A DNA stretch of 22,272 bases from an uncultured Roseburia sp. (GTDB taxonomy: Bacteria > Bacillota > Clostridia > Lachnospirales > Lachnospiraceae): the NCBI GenBank assembly GCA_910587865.1, contig CAJUNX010000019.1, positions 46,681 through 68,952 of the forward strand. Reading direction: 5' to 3'. The translations under genes were made by a program, and so were the position numbers. This document shows positions 1-7,496 of the stretch, in pieces (the first letter of the stretch is position 1; each line of letters starts with the position of its first letter). The notes beneath the pieces were generated by a model. It did no database searches and had not been told where the DNA came from. It worked only from the letters and a program-made list of their open reading frames with translations.

Positions 1-1
1 C

Positions 2-271
2 GGCCAGGGAAACTACGGATCCGCAGGGGCGGGCTATGACGCGGGCGGCCAGGGAAACTACGGGTCCGCAGGGGCGGGCTATGACGCGGGCGGCCAGGGA
101 AACTACGGATCCGCAGGGCAGGGCTATGGACCGGGCGGCCAGGGAAACTACGGGTCCGCAGGGGCGGGCTATGACGCGGGCAGCCAGGGAAACTACGGTT
201 CCGCAGGGCAGGGTTATGGACCGGGCGGCCAGGGAAACTACGGGACTCAGCCGGGTTACGGAGCGCAGGGA
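2..271 (+). repeat. 45-bp tandem repeat, six copies, in coding sequence
   Basis: Copies begin at 2, 47, 92, 137, 182 and 227, each starting GGCCAGGGAAACTACGG (AGCCAGG in the fifth). They differ by a few substitutions: GCGGGCTATGACGCG alternates with CAGGGCTATGGACCG. The period is 15 codons, so copy number can change without breaking the frame. The array continues upstream of the window. Confidence 0.95.
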
Positions 272-619
272 GGCTACAGCGGTCAGCCGTACGGGATGAA
301 CGGTTACGGAAATCAGGGAGGCGGCAGCGGCCAGCCGGGTTATGGAATGAACGGCTACTGGAATTACCCGCAGCCGGAGAATAAAGGCCAGTCCATCGCA
401 TCCCTGGTGCTCGGATGTATCGGGCTTGTGGCCTGGTGTATCCCGCTGTTCGGCTATCCGGTGACGATTGTCGGACTGATTCTCGGTATCACGGGCAGAA
501 ACAAGGGCGGGAAAAACCTTGCGGTTGCAGGGATTATTCTGTGTATTATCACTCTGGTTCTGACACTGATCAATTCCATTGCAGGCGTATACATGGGCCT
601 GACCGGACAGCTGTACTGA
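2..619 (+). CDS. Gly/Tyr/Gln-rich repeat protein with C-terminal DUF4190-like membrane domain (5' truncated)
   Basis: The reading frame is open from base 2 to the TGA at 617-619, so the true start lies before the window; 205 residues are visible. Residues 1-90 are six copies of a 15-residue unit of the type GQGNYGSAGAGYDAG, followed by further Gly/Tyr/Gln/Asn-rich sequence to about residue 120. The tail has two hydrophobic segments (SIASLVLGCIGLVAW through GYPVTIVGLILGI, and LAVAGIILCIITLVLTLI) separated by a basic GRNKGGKN loop. This layout, a disordered low-complexity arm before a short double-helix membrane hairpin, is typical of DUF4190-type proteins. The Met at 296 is an internal codon, not a convincing start, because the repeat frame runs straight into it. 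The function is unknown. The disordered arm could face the cytoplasm and mediate self-association, which is inference only. Confidence 0.8.
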   Translation, partial: GQGNYGSAGAGYDAGGQGNYGSAGAGYDAGGQGNYGSAGQGYGPGGQGNYGSAGAGYDAGSQGNYGSAGQGYGPGGQGNYGTQPGYGAQGGYSGQPYGMNGYGNQGGGSGQPGYGMNGYWNYPQPENKGQSIASLVLGCIGLVAWCIPLFGYPVTIVGLILGITGRNKGGKNLAVAGIILCIITLVLTLINSIAGVYMGLTGQLY

Positions 620-686
620 CAGACGGCATCTGCATGCGGCCCGGTGCGGTGAGGCGGCCCGGGCGCATAAGGAAGGAGAATGACAG

Positions 687-1859
687 ATGAATTTTGAACG
701 GCTGACGGCATGGATCGATTCGCTCGGGCCGGTTTACGGAGTCCCTGCGGCCGATTGCAGGATCACGAGAGAACATGAGACGGTTTACCGTCATATGGCG
801 GGCTGCGCTGACGAAGCCAGAACAATACCGCTGACGGACCGGCATCTGTTCCGCCTTTATTCGGCGACAAAGATCGTCACTATGACGGCAGTCCTTCAGC
901 TGATCGAACAGGGAAGACTGGGATTATACGATGAGGTGCGTCGGTATCTGCCGGAATATGACCGTATGATGGTTGCGGATTTTTTCGAGGAGGAGAGCAT
1001 ACCGCGTCTCTGGCCGACCGAAGAGACGCCCTGCCACCTGGCGCATCAGACCATACGGATCATCGACCTGATGAGCATGACGGCGGGAATGTCCTATGAC
1101 ACCGGGGCAAAGACGCTGCTTGATCTGAAAAAGGAAACCGGAGGCCAGGCGGATACCAGAACCGTGGTTGCGCGGATGGCACGTCTTCCGCTGATTTTCG
1201 AGCCGCGCACCAGATGGGCCTACAGCCTGGGACACGATGTGCTTGCCGCGGTTGTCGAGGTGATTTCAGGAATGCGTTTTTCGGAATATCTCAGACGTTT
1301 TATCTTTGATCCGCTGGAGATCACGGATTTTTATTTCCACTGGAAAGGGGAGCATGGCGGGAGAGTCTGCGCCATGTATATGGCGGATGAGAATGGCGCG
1401 ATTCTGCCGGAAGACGGGAGAATGAGCGGCAGCTTTCAGCTCACGGACCGCTATGAGAGCGGCGGCGCGGGGCTTGTGGGGAGCGTGGATGCCTACAGCA
1501 CGTTTGCGGATGCCCTGTGCAATGGCGGGATCGGAAAAAACGGTGCGCGCATTCTCGCGGAGGAGACGGTAAAGCTGTTTGGCACAAGCTATACGACAGG
1601 GCGGATGTCTGTTGATTTTGCGAAGACGAACAAGCCGGGATACGAATACGGGCTCGGGGTGCGCGTGTTAAAGGATGCGTCCGTATCCAGAAGTCCGGCC
1701 GGGGAATTCGGCTGGGACGGAGCGGCGGGAGCCTACGTGCTGATCGATCCGGTGAATCATATCAGCATTTTTTATGCGCAGCATGTGATGGGATATGCGG
1801 CTTCCTTTGAGATCCATACGAAGATCCGGGATCTGGCCTATGAGGCCATGGGACTGTAA
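687..1859 (+). CDS. Serine hydrolase of the beta-lactamase / class C PBP-like family
   Basis: A 390-residue protein with the class C beta-lactamase-like fold used by EstB-type esterases and D-amino-acid-type peptidases. The nucleophile motif SxxK is S59-A-T-K62. The second motif is Y179-S-L, where many relatives have YxN but EstB-like enzymes have YSL. The third region, FGWDGAAG at 341-348 followed by a DP pair, replaces the KTG box in the way seen in EstB-like proteins. No signal peptide or membrane anchor is seen, so a cytoplasmic location is likely. The start at 687 has a GGAAGGAG ribosome site about 8 bases upstream. The substrate cannot be deduced; a small ester or amide, or a peptidoglycan-related compound, would fit. 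It lies 67 bp after the repeat protein and could be co-transcribed with it. Confidence 0.85.
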   Translation: MNFERLTAWIDSLGPVYGVPAADCRITREHETVYRHMAGCADEARTIPLTDRHLFRLYSATKIVTMTAVLQLIEQGRLGLYDEVRRYLPEYDRMMVADFFEEESIPRLWPTEETPCHLAHQTIRIIDLMSMTAGMSYDTGAKTLLDLKKETGGQADTRTVVARMARLPLIFEPRTRWAYSLGHDVLAAVVEVISGMRFSEYLRRFIFDPLEITDFYFHWKGEHGGRVCAMYMADENGAILPEDGRMSGSFQLTDRYESGGAGLVGSVDAYSTFADALCNGGIGKNGARILAEETVKLFGTSYTTGRMSVDFAKTNKPGYEYGLGVRVLKDASVSRSPAGEFGWDGAAGAYVLIDPVNHISIFYAQHVMGYAASFEIHTKIRDLAYEAMGL

Positions 1860-1948
1860 GCGTATTTTAAAAATTGCAGACTGCCTGTGCAGAAAGACAG
1901 ACAGCCGGGAAAGGAAGACGAAAACCGGACGACAGAAAGCAGGGGAAC

Positions 1949-3289
1949 ATGGATTTATTTGATTATATGAGGGAGCAGCAGAAGGAAAAAGAATCTCCGC
2001 TTGCCTCAAGGCTCCGTCCCGGCACACTCGATGAGATGGTCGGTCAGCAGCATATCATCGGAAAAGATAAACTTTTGTACCGCGCAATCCGGGCGGATAA
2101 GCTGGGATCGATCATCCTTTACGGGCCGCCCGGCACCGGGAAGACCACGCTCGCGCGGGTGATTGCCAATACGACCAGCGCGGATTTTGTGCAGATCAAT
2201 GCGACCTCTGCCGGCAAAAAGGACATGGAGGAGGTTGTTGCCCGCGCAAAAGACAGTCAGGGAATGTACGGCAAAAAGACGATCCTCTTTATCGACGAGA
2301 TTCATCGGTTTAATAAGGGGCAGCAGGACTATCTGCTGCCGTTTGTTGAGGACGGGACAGTGATTCTGATCGGGGCCACGACAGAGAATCCCTATTTTGA
2401 GGTCAACGGGGCGCTTCTGTCGCGCTCGATCATTTTTGAGTTAAAACAGCTGTCAAAAGAAGATGTCCGGACGCTGATTCTGCGCGCGGTGCAGGACCGG
2501 GAAAAGGGGATGGGCGCTTATGACGCCGTCATTGAAGAGGATGCGCTTTCCTTTCTCGCGGATATGGCAAACGGGGACGCACGGGCAGCGCTCACCGCGA
2601 TCGAACTTGGGATTCTCACCACGGAGCGCAGTGCGGACGGGAAAATTCATATTACACTTGACGTTGCGGAGGAATGTATTCAGAAGCGCGTGGTAAAATA
2701 TGATAAATCAGGCGACAGCCATTATGACACGATTTCCGCGTTTATCAAAAGTATGCGCGGTTCGGATCCGGACGCGGCGGTTTATTATCTCGCCCGGATG
2801 CTTTATGCGGGAGAGGACATCCGTTTTATCGCGCGGCGGATCATGATCTGCGCGGCGGAGGACGTCGGAAACGCGGATCCGATGGCACTGGTGGTGGCCT
2901 CCTCGGCCAGCCAGGCGGTGGAGCGCATCGGGATGCCGGAGGCGCAGCTGATCCTTTCCGAGGCCGTGCTTTACGTGGCGTGTGCGCCCAAGAGCAACGC
3001 CGCATGTCTCGCAGTGGGGGAGGCGACGGCGGCGGTGAGAGACACGATGACGGATCCGGTGCCGGTGCACCTTAAGGACGCCCATTACAAATCCGCGGGA
3101 AAGCTGGGGCACGGGGACGGCTATCTGTACGCGCACGATTTTCCGAAGCATTATGTAAAACAGCAGTATCTGCCGGACGGCCTGGTCGGACGAACCTTTT
3201 ATCATCCGACGGACAACGGCTATGAGAAAACCATACAAAAGCATCTGCGCTGGCTGTCATCGACAGACAGCGACAGAGAGGCGGAGTGA
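1949..3289 (+). CDS. rarA: Replication-associated recombination protein RarA (MgsA-type AAA+ ATPase)
   Basis: 446 residues, the usual RarA length. RarA is a AAA+ clamp-loader-like ATPase acting at stalled replication forks. Walker A GPPGTGKT is at 59-66, Walker B ILFIDE at 112-117, sensor 1 GATTEN at 142-147 and the arginine-finger LLSRS near 156-160. The C-terminal third carries the RarA/MgsA tetramerisation domain, with landmarks KYDKSGDSHYDTISAFIKSM, GSDPDAAVYYLARM, RRIMICAAEDVG and CAPKSNA. The ATG at 1949 is chosen because family members begin MDLFDYMRE. The frame is open upstream to a TTG at 1874, but that extension (25 polar residues) is unlike the family. The ribosome site AGGGG sits unusually close, three bases before the ATG. 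The next gene begins 42 bp downstream on the same strand. Confidence 0.95.
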   Translation: MDLFDYMREQQKEKESPLASRLRPGTLDEMVGQQHIIGKDKLLYRAIRADKLGSIILYGPPGTGKTTLARVIANTTSADFVQINATSAGKKDMEEVVARAKDSQGMYGKKTILFIDEIHRFNKGQQDYLLPFVEDGTVILIGATTENPYFEVNGALLSRSIIFELKQLSKEDVRTLILRAVQDREKGMGAYDAVIEEDALSFLADMANGDARAALTAIELGILTTERSADGKIHITLDVAEECIQKRVVKYDKSGDSHYDTISAFIKSMRGSDPDAAVYYLARMLYAGEDIRFIARRIMICAAEDVGNADPMALVVASSASQAVERIGMPEAQLILSEAVLYVACAPKSNAACLAVGEATAAVRDTMTDPVPVHLKDAHYKSAGKLGHGDGYLYAHDFPKHYVKQQYLPDGLVGRTFYHPTDNGYEKTIQKHLRWLSSTDSDREAE

Positions 3290-3331
3290 AATGACATTCT
3301 GCAACAGCAGTGAGTAAGGAGGAAATCATAC

Positions 3332-4630
3332 ATGAAACCATATCAGGAACTGACAAAAGAAGAGCTGCTCAGTGAAAAAAAGACGCTTGAGGCAGAGTAT
3401 AAGAGATTTCAGCAGAGAGGACTGCAGCTGGATATGTCGAGGGGAAAGCCGTCTCAGGAGCAGCTGGATCTGTCCATGGGCATGATGGATGTGTTGTCCT
3501 CCTACATGGATCTCGCCTGCGAGGACGGCACGGACTGCCGGAACTACGGCGGTCTCGACGGGATCCGCGAGGCGAAGGTGCTGCTCGGGGAGATGATCGA
3601 GTGTAACCCGGACAACATCATTATCTATGGAAATTCCAGCTTAAATATCATGTACGATACGATTTCGCGGTCCATGACGCACGGTGTGATGGGAAATACC
3701 CCCTGGTGCAGGCTGGATAAGGTGAAATTTCTCTGTCCGGTGCCGGGATATGACAGGCATTTCGCGATCACGGAATACTTCGGGATCGAGATGGTCAACG
3801 TGCCGATGCTTCCGACCGGACCGGATATGGATATCGTGGAGGAGATGGTGTCCAGAGACGAGGCGGTCAAGGGCATCTGGTGCGTACCAAAATACTCCAA
3901 CCCGCAGGGGATTACCTATTCGGACGAGACAGTGCGCCGTTTTGCGCGGTTAAAACCGGCGGCAAAGGACTTCCGCATCTACTGGGATAATGCGTACTGC
4001 GTGCATCATCTTTACGATCTGGATCAGGACCATCTGATCGAGATCCTTGCGGAATGCAAACGCGCCGGAAATCCTGATCTTGTATACAAGTTCTGCTCAA
4101 CGAGCAAGATCAGCTTTCCGGGATCCGGTGTGGCTGCAATTGCGACTTCGCCGAACAACCTGGAGGACATCAGAAAACAGTTAAAGATTCAGACGATCGG
4201 CCACGATAAGGTGAATCAGCTGCGGCATGTCCGCTTCTTCAGGGACAGCTACGGGATCTCGGAGCATATGAAAAAACATGCGGCCACTCTGCGGCCGAAA
4301 TTTGAGATGGTGACGGAGTCGTTTGAGCGGGAGCTGGGCGGACTTGAAATCGGAACCTGGTATCATCCGAAGGGAGGATACTTCATCACGTATGAGACAC
4401 TTCCGGGATGTGCGAAAAATGTCGTGGCGCGCGCAAAAAAAGCAGGGCTGATCATGACTCCGGCGGGCGCGCCCTTCCCCTACGGGAAGGATCCGCAGGA
4501 TTCGGTGATCCGTATTTCACCGTCCTACCCGTCCTTAGAGGACCTGACGGTCGCGACAGAGATCTTTATCATCTGCGTCAAGCTGGCCAGTATCGAGAAA
4601 TACCTCACAGAGATTGCAGAGCCAGCGTGA
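3332..4630 (+). CDS. PLP-dependent aminotransferase, class I/II fold (aspartate aminotransferase-like subgroup)
   Basis: 432 residues with fold-type I PLP features. YGNSSL at 99-104 lies in the cofactor phosphate region. The NPQG motif begins at N190, the PLP-ring aspartate is D219 in YWDNAY, and the Schiff-base lysine is K259 in CSTSK. The N-terminus (LDMSRGKPSQEQLDLS) and the overall pattern match the long-chain aminotransferases that Pfam groups as Asp_aminotransf / MocR-like type Ic, a group that includes aspartate aminotransferases. The amino donor is therefore plausibly aspartate or another dicarboxylic or aromatic amino acid, but the sequence alone does not fix this. Translation starts at 3332 behind AAGGAGG at 3316-3322. 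It follows rarA closely and is probably in the same transcript. It ends against a repeat-filled convergent spacer. Confidence 0.88.
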   Translation: MKPYQELTKEELLSEKKTLEAEYKRFQQRGLQLDMSRGKPSQEQLDLSMGMMDVLSSYMDLACEDGTDCRNYGGLDGIREAKVLLGEMIECNPDNIIIYGNSSLNIMYDTISRSMTHGVMGNTPWCRLDKVKFLCPVPGYDRHFAITEYFGIEMVNVPMLPTGPDMDIVEEMVSRDEAVKGIWCVPKYSNPQGITYSDETVRRFARLKPAAKDFRIYWDNAYCVHHLYDLDQDHLIEILAECKRAGNPDLVYKFCSTSKISFPGSGVAAIATSPNNLEDIRKQLKIQTIGHDKVNQLRHVRFFRDSYGISEHMKKHAATLRPKFEMVTESFERELGGLEIGTWYHPKGGYFITYETLPGCAKNVVARAKKAGLIMTPAGAPFPYGKDPQDSVIRISPSYPSLEDLTVATEIFIICVKLASIEKYLTEIAEPA

Positions 4631-4643
4631 GGCCGGACGGCGT

Positions 4644-4755
4644 GCCTGGGCGCCGGAACTGCGATCGGGTCATTTCATTCAGCGCCGTATCATCCCGTGT
4701 GAGGCCTGGGTGCCGGAACTGCGATCGGGTCATTTCATTCAGCGCCGTATCATCC
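4644..4755 (+). repeat. Two 52-bp direct repeats, period 60 bp
   Basis: Bases 4644-4695 and 4704-4755 are identical except at one position (4651 C, 4711 T). The core runs from GCCTGGG through GGAACTGCGATCGGGTCA to CAGCGCCGTATCATCC. Bases 4831-4861 look like a third, diverged and shortened copy (GCCGGCCCTGAGATTGGTT...TTCATCC). Confidence 0.9.
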
Positions 4756-4905
4756 TGCGCGTGCCGGAGTACCAGGCCCGTCATCACGCCGTGCCGGGGG
4801 AACGCAAAACCCCGCCGGCGCAGCGGCGGCGTGCCGGCCCTGAGATTGGTTCGCTTCATCCCGCGCGTGCCGGCGTGCCAGGCCCGTCATCACGCCGTGC
4901 CGGGG
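4751..4905 (+). repeat. Second direct repeat pair, 106 bp apart, in the same spacer
   Basis: About 43 bp are shared between 4757-4799 and 4863-4905: GCGCGTGCCGG, a short variable part, then CCAGGCCCGTCATCACGCCG and TGCCGGGG. Both copies are preceded by CATCC, so they abut the ends of the other repeat family and form a mosaic. No gene is supported in 4631-4917; the frames open here are a result of the repeats lacking stops. Confidence 0.85.
4806..4829 (-). terminator. Possible intrinsic terminator for the LysR gene
   Basis: On the minus strand CCGCC (4829-4825) can pair with GGCGG (4816-4812) across an 8-base loop and is followed by GG and four T residues. The stem is short and the T-run weak. 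It lies about 90 bp past the LysR stop, inside the repeat region. Confidence 0.35.
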
Positions 4906-4917
4906 AAGCGACGCGGT

Positions 4918-5787
4918 TCACAGGGCGTCCAGAAACGCATGAAGCGGCAGCGATACTCTCCTCCGGTTACTGTAGATGACCTGGATGGACATCCGGATCT
5001 GATAATTTTCGACCTGGATTAAGGAGATCGAACCTTCCTTTAACGCATCCTTTAAGGTGATGGAGGGGAGCAGCCCGATGCCGAGCTGTCTGGTAACGGC
5101 CTGGATGATATATTGCGAATAGCCGATCTCCGTGACGCAGCGGAGCGTCTGGTCCCTGGCGGCGAGGTCGCTCTCGAAGACCTGCCGGTAGTTGCATCCT
5201 TTTTCGGTCAGGATAAAATTTTCCTGCAGCAGCCGCTCCAGCGAGACCTGCTCTTCTCTGGCGAGCGGGTGAGAAGCGGCGCAGAAAAAGGAGATGTCAA
5301 CCGGATACTCGCGCGCCGTGACCAGGTCAGGGCGCAGAATTTTATTGTCAAGCAGAAAAATCAGGTCAAACAGCCCGCGGTCCAGGTAATCAAGTGCATG
5401 GTGCGTGGTTACGATCTGGAGCTTCATCTGTATTTTCGGATGTCTGGCGAGAAAATCCTGGAACATATTTGCGTACTCGGATGCGCATATTGTTTCCATA
5501 ATACCGATTTTTAACTCGCCGTGCGGTTCGCCGGAGAAAGAAAAGTGTTCGAGAGCCATGGACTCATATTTGATTATCTGATAAGCGTATTGAAGAAATT
5601 CTCTTCCTGACGCGGACAGTGAGACCCGTTTTCCGTTCCTGGCGAACAGACTGACCCTAAGCTCGTCTTCAAGCTGCTGTATCTGCATGGTTACGGTGGA
5701 TTGTGCATAGCCGAGTTCATGCGCGGCCCTGGTAAAATTACCCAGCTCAGCCACGCGCACAAACGTTCTGATGTTTTTCATTTCCAT
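4918..5787 (-). CDS. LysR-family transcriptional regulator
   Basis: 289 residues, full LysR length. The N-terminal winged helix-turn-helix is typical: MKNIRTFVRVAELGNFTRAA, then LGYAQSTVTMQIQQLEDEL and LFARNGKRVSLSASGREFL, covering residues 1-66. The rest is a LysR substrate-binding (periplasmic-protein-like) effector domain. Translation at 5787 (MEMKN) has an AGGCGG ribosome site 8 bases upstream; a second ATG at 5781 is less well spaced. The gene is divergent from the cysteine desulfidase-family gene at 5942, the standard arrangement for a LysR regulator and its target. A sulfur amino-acid or serine-related effector is a reasonable guess (inference). The 3' end faces the aminotransferase across the repeat spacer. 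Confidence 0.93.
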   Translation of the reverse strand: MEMKNIRTFVRVAELGNFTRAAHELGYAQSTVTMQIQQLEDELRVSLFARNGKRVSLSASGREFLQYAYQIIKYESMALEHFSFSGEPHGELKIGIMETICASEYANMFQDFLARHPKIQMKLQIVTTHHALDYLDRGLFDLIFLLDNKILRPDLVTAREYPVDISFFCAASHPLAREEQVSLERLLQENFILTEKGCNYRQVFESDLAARDQTLRCVTEIGYSQYIIQAVTRQLGIGLLPSITLKDALKEGSISLIQVENYQIRMSIQVIYSNRRRVSLPLHAFLDAL

Positions 5788-5816
5788 AAATCGGACCGCC
5801 TTTCGCTTTTTGTTTT

Positions 5817-5849
5817 ATATCAAAAAAACTGATATGTATTATTATACAT
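5817..5849. promoter_or_regulatory. Candidate LysR binding sites (T-N11-A dyad and 16-bp palindrome)
   Basis: ATATC (5817-5821) and GATAT (5831-5835) form a dyad with a 9-base centre, giving the T-N11-A pattern (T5820, A5832) of LysR boxes. It overlaps a perfect palindrome, ATGTATTATTATACAT (5834-5849), that covers the LysR gene's own -10. This placement suits autorepression. Confidence 0.5.
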
Positions 5850-5869
5850 TCTGATTTTTCATATTGCAA
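5841..5869 (-). promoter_or_regulatory. Sigma-A-type promoter of the LysR gene
   Basis: On the minus strand TTGCAA (5869-5864), a 17-bp spacer and a perfect TATAAT (5846-5841) precede the LysR start by about 50 bp. The -35 lies directly beside the promoter of the divergent gene. Confidence 0.7.
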
Positions 5870-5875
5870 GCAGTG

Positions 5876-5884
5876 TGATATACT
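5876..5884 (+). promoter_or_regulatory. Extended -10 promoter of the cysteine desulfidase-family gene
   Basis: TGATATACT (TG-n-TATACT) lies 34 bp before the first possible ATG (5918) and 58 bp before the preferred one. The -35 region (TTTTCA at 5856-5861, 17-bp spacing) is poor, which fits a promoter needing an activator such as the adjacent LysR protein. Confidence 0.55.
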
Positions 5885-5941
5885 ATTTGACGTACATAGT
5901 GCCGGAGGTATTACGGCATGATTTCTGGAAGGACAAATGAG

Positions 5942-7336
5942 ATGGCATTGACAAAAGAAGTGTATCAGACGTATGTAGACATTTTAAAGGAAGAATTAAA
6001 ACCGGCCTTCGGCTGTACAGAGCCGATTGCCCTTGCCTACTGTGCATCATATGCGAGGGATGTCCTCGGGTGTCTTCCAGAGAAGCTGTGCATTGAGGCC
6101 AGCGGGAACATCATCAAGAACGTCAAGAGCGTGATTGTTCCGAATACGGGCGGCTTAAAAGGCATTCAGGCTGCCGCTGCAGCCGGGATCGTGGCCGGCG
6201 TGACGGACCGCGTGCTCGAGGTGATCGCCGGCGTGACGGAGGAGCAGAAGACAAAGATCCGCGATTATCTGTCCGCCGCATCGTTTGAGATAAAGCCGAT
6301 GGAGGACGGGGACAAGCTTGACATCCGCATCACGGCGTCCGCGGGAGCGGAGGAATCGGTTGTGCGGATCGCAAAGAGCCATACGAATATTGTCTATGTC
6401 GCAAAGAACGGCGTTGTGCAGAAGGATTGCGGTGCGGACGGCGCAGGGGAGACAGACGGCGCCGGGCAGAGGAAAGTGTTAAAGAAGGAAGACCATGCAG
6501 CACAGACAGAACGAACCGGAAAAGACGGCTGCGGCGGGTCAGACGGCAGAGCCGGTGCGAAGGACGACGGATCGGCGGACCGGAGTCTGCTCACGATTGA
6601 AGATATCGTTACATTTGCGGACGAAGCGGATCTCGCCGATGTCAGAGAGCTGCTCGAACGCCAGATCGCATACAATTATGCGATTGCCGAGGAAGGAATT
6701 GCGAACAACTGGGGTGCGAATGTGGGAAGCGTCCTGTTAAAGACTTACGGGAATGATGTAAAGACCCGGGCAAAGGCCATGGCAGCGGCGGGATCCGACG
6801 CGCGCATGAGCGGCTGTGAGCTTCCGGTGGTGATCAATTCGGGCAGCGGCAATCAGGGGATTACGGTGTCGGTTCCGGTGATCGTTTACGCGAGGGAGCT
6901 TGATGCGGACAAAGATCGTCTGATGCGTGCGCTTCTGGTGTCAAACCTGATTGCGGTACATATCAAGTACGGAATCGGACCGCTTTCCGCATTCTGCGGG
7001 GCGGTGAGCGCGGGCTGCGCGGCAGGCTGCGGGATCGCGTACCTTCTGGGGGGATCGATAAAGGAGATTTCCCACACGCTGGTGAACGGACTGGCAATTG
7101 TCTCAGGGATTGTCTGTGACGGCGCAAAGCCGTCCTGTGCAGGAAAGATTGCATCCTCGGTGGATGCGGGGATCCTGAGTTACTATATGTATCAGGAAGG
7201 TCAGCAGTTTTATGCGGAAGACGGCATCGTGTCAAAGGGCGCGGAAGCCACGATCCGCAATATTTACCGGCTTGGTGCAAAGGGAATGTGTGAGACGGAC
7301 GACGAGATCATCCGGATCATGACCCACTGTGACTAA
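5942..7336 (+). CDS. L-cysteine desulfidase / serine dehydratase-alpha family protein (UPF0597, CyuA-like)
   Basis: 464 residues matching the family of E. coli CyuA (YhaM) and archaeal L-cysteine desulfidase. These are Fe-S enzymes related to the alpha subunit of L-serine dehydratase that release sulfide, ammonia and pyruvate from cysteine. Family landmarks are KPAFGCTEPIALAY (C25), SGNIIKNVKSV with PNTGG, NSGSGNQGITVSVPV near 299-313, CGAVSAGCAAGCG (C352, C359, C363) and VCDGAKPSCAGK (C392, C399); these cysteines are candidate cluster ligands. The start MALTKEVYQTYV matches the family and has GGAAGGA 8 bases upstream. An in-frame ATG at 5918 with GGAGG nine bases upstream would add eight residues and cannot be excluded. 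Residues about 163-214 are a Gly/Asp/Lys-rich insertion. The gene is divergent from a LysR regulator. Serine or another amino acid as substrate is possible. Confidence 0.85.
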   Translation: MALTKEVYQTYVDILKEELKPAFGCTEPIALAYCASYARDVLGCLPEKLCIEASGNIIKNVKSVIVPNTGGLKGIQAAAAAGIVAGVTDRVLEVIAGVTEEQKTKIRDYLSAASFEIKPMEDGDKLDIRITASAGAEESVVRIAKSHTNIVYVAKNGVVQKDCGADGAGETDGAGQRKVLKKEDHAAQTERTGKDGCGGSDGRAGAKDDGSADRSLLTIEDIVTFADEADLADVRELLERQIAYNYAIAEEGIANNWGANVGSVLLKTYGNDVKTRAKAMAAAGSDARMSGCELPVVINSGSGNQGITVSVPVIVYARELDADKDRLMRALLVSNLIAVHIKYGIGPLSAFCGAVSAGCAAGCGIAYLLGGSIKEISHTLVNGLAIVSGIVCDGAKPSCAGKIASSVDAGILSYYMYQEGQQFYAEDGIVSKGAEATIRNIYRLGAKGMCETDDEIIRIMTHCD

Positions 7337-7496
7337 ACCGTGGGACTGCTTTCTTTTGCCGTATACCGATGTGAAATCAAAACAGGCAGCAGATTGCGGC
7401 ATTGCAGGATGGAATTCGTATACGGGGCTGGCGGACGTACTGTCTGCCAGGGAACAAGTAAACGGCCCTTCTGGGTCAGAACAAGGAGGAATATTT

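Noticed and set aside
36..299. An 87-codon frame (MTRAARETTGPQ repeats) over the 5' repeat array
   Set aside because: It is a shifted frame of the 45-bp repeat, which keeps every frame free of stops. The frame beginning at base 2 continues into a real membrane domain; this one ends at 299.
4408..5022. Long plus-strand frames across the 4631-4917 repeats
   Set aside because: They start inside the aminotransferase gene or the repeats and run into the antisense of the LysR gene; the openness comes from repeats that lack stops.
7428..7450. Hairpin (CTGGCGGAC / GTCTGCCAG) in the oppA leader as a terminator or riboswitch
   Set aside because: It is a 9-bp stem with one G-T pair and no T-run, and no known riboswitch core is evident in the 160-base spacer. 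It is left as an unexplained structure.
7329..7496. An upstream extension of OppA to an ATG at 7329 overlapping the preceding gene
   Set aside because: It lacks a fitting ribosome site and would bury the lipoprotein signal peptide behind 56 residues.
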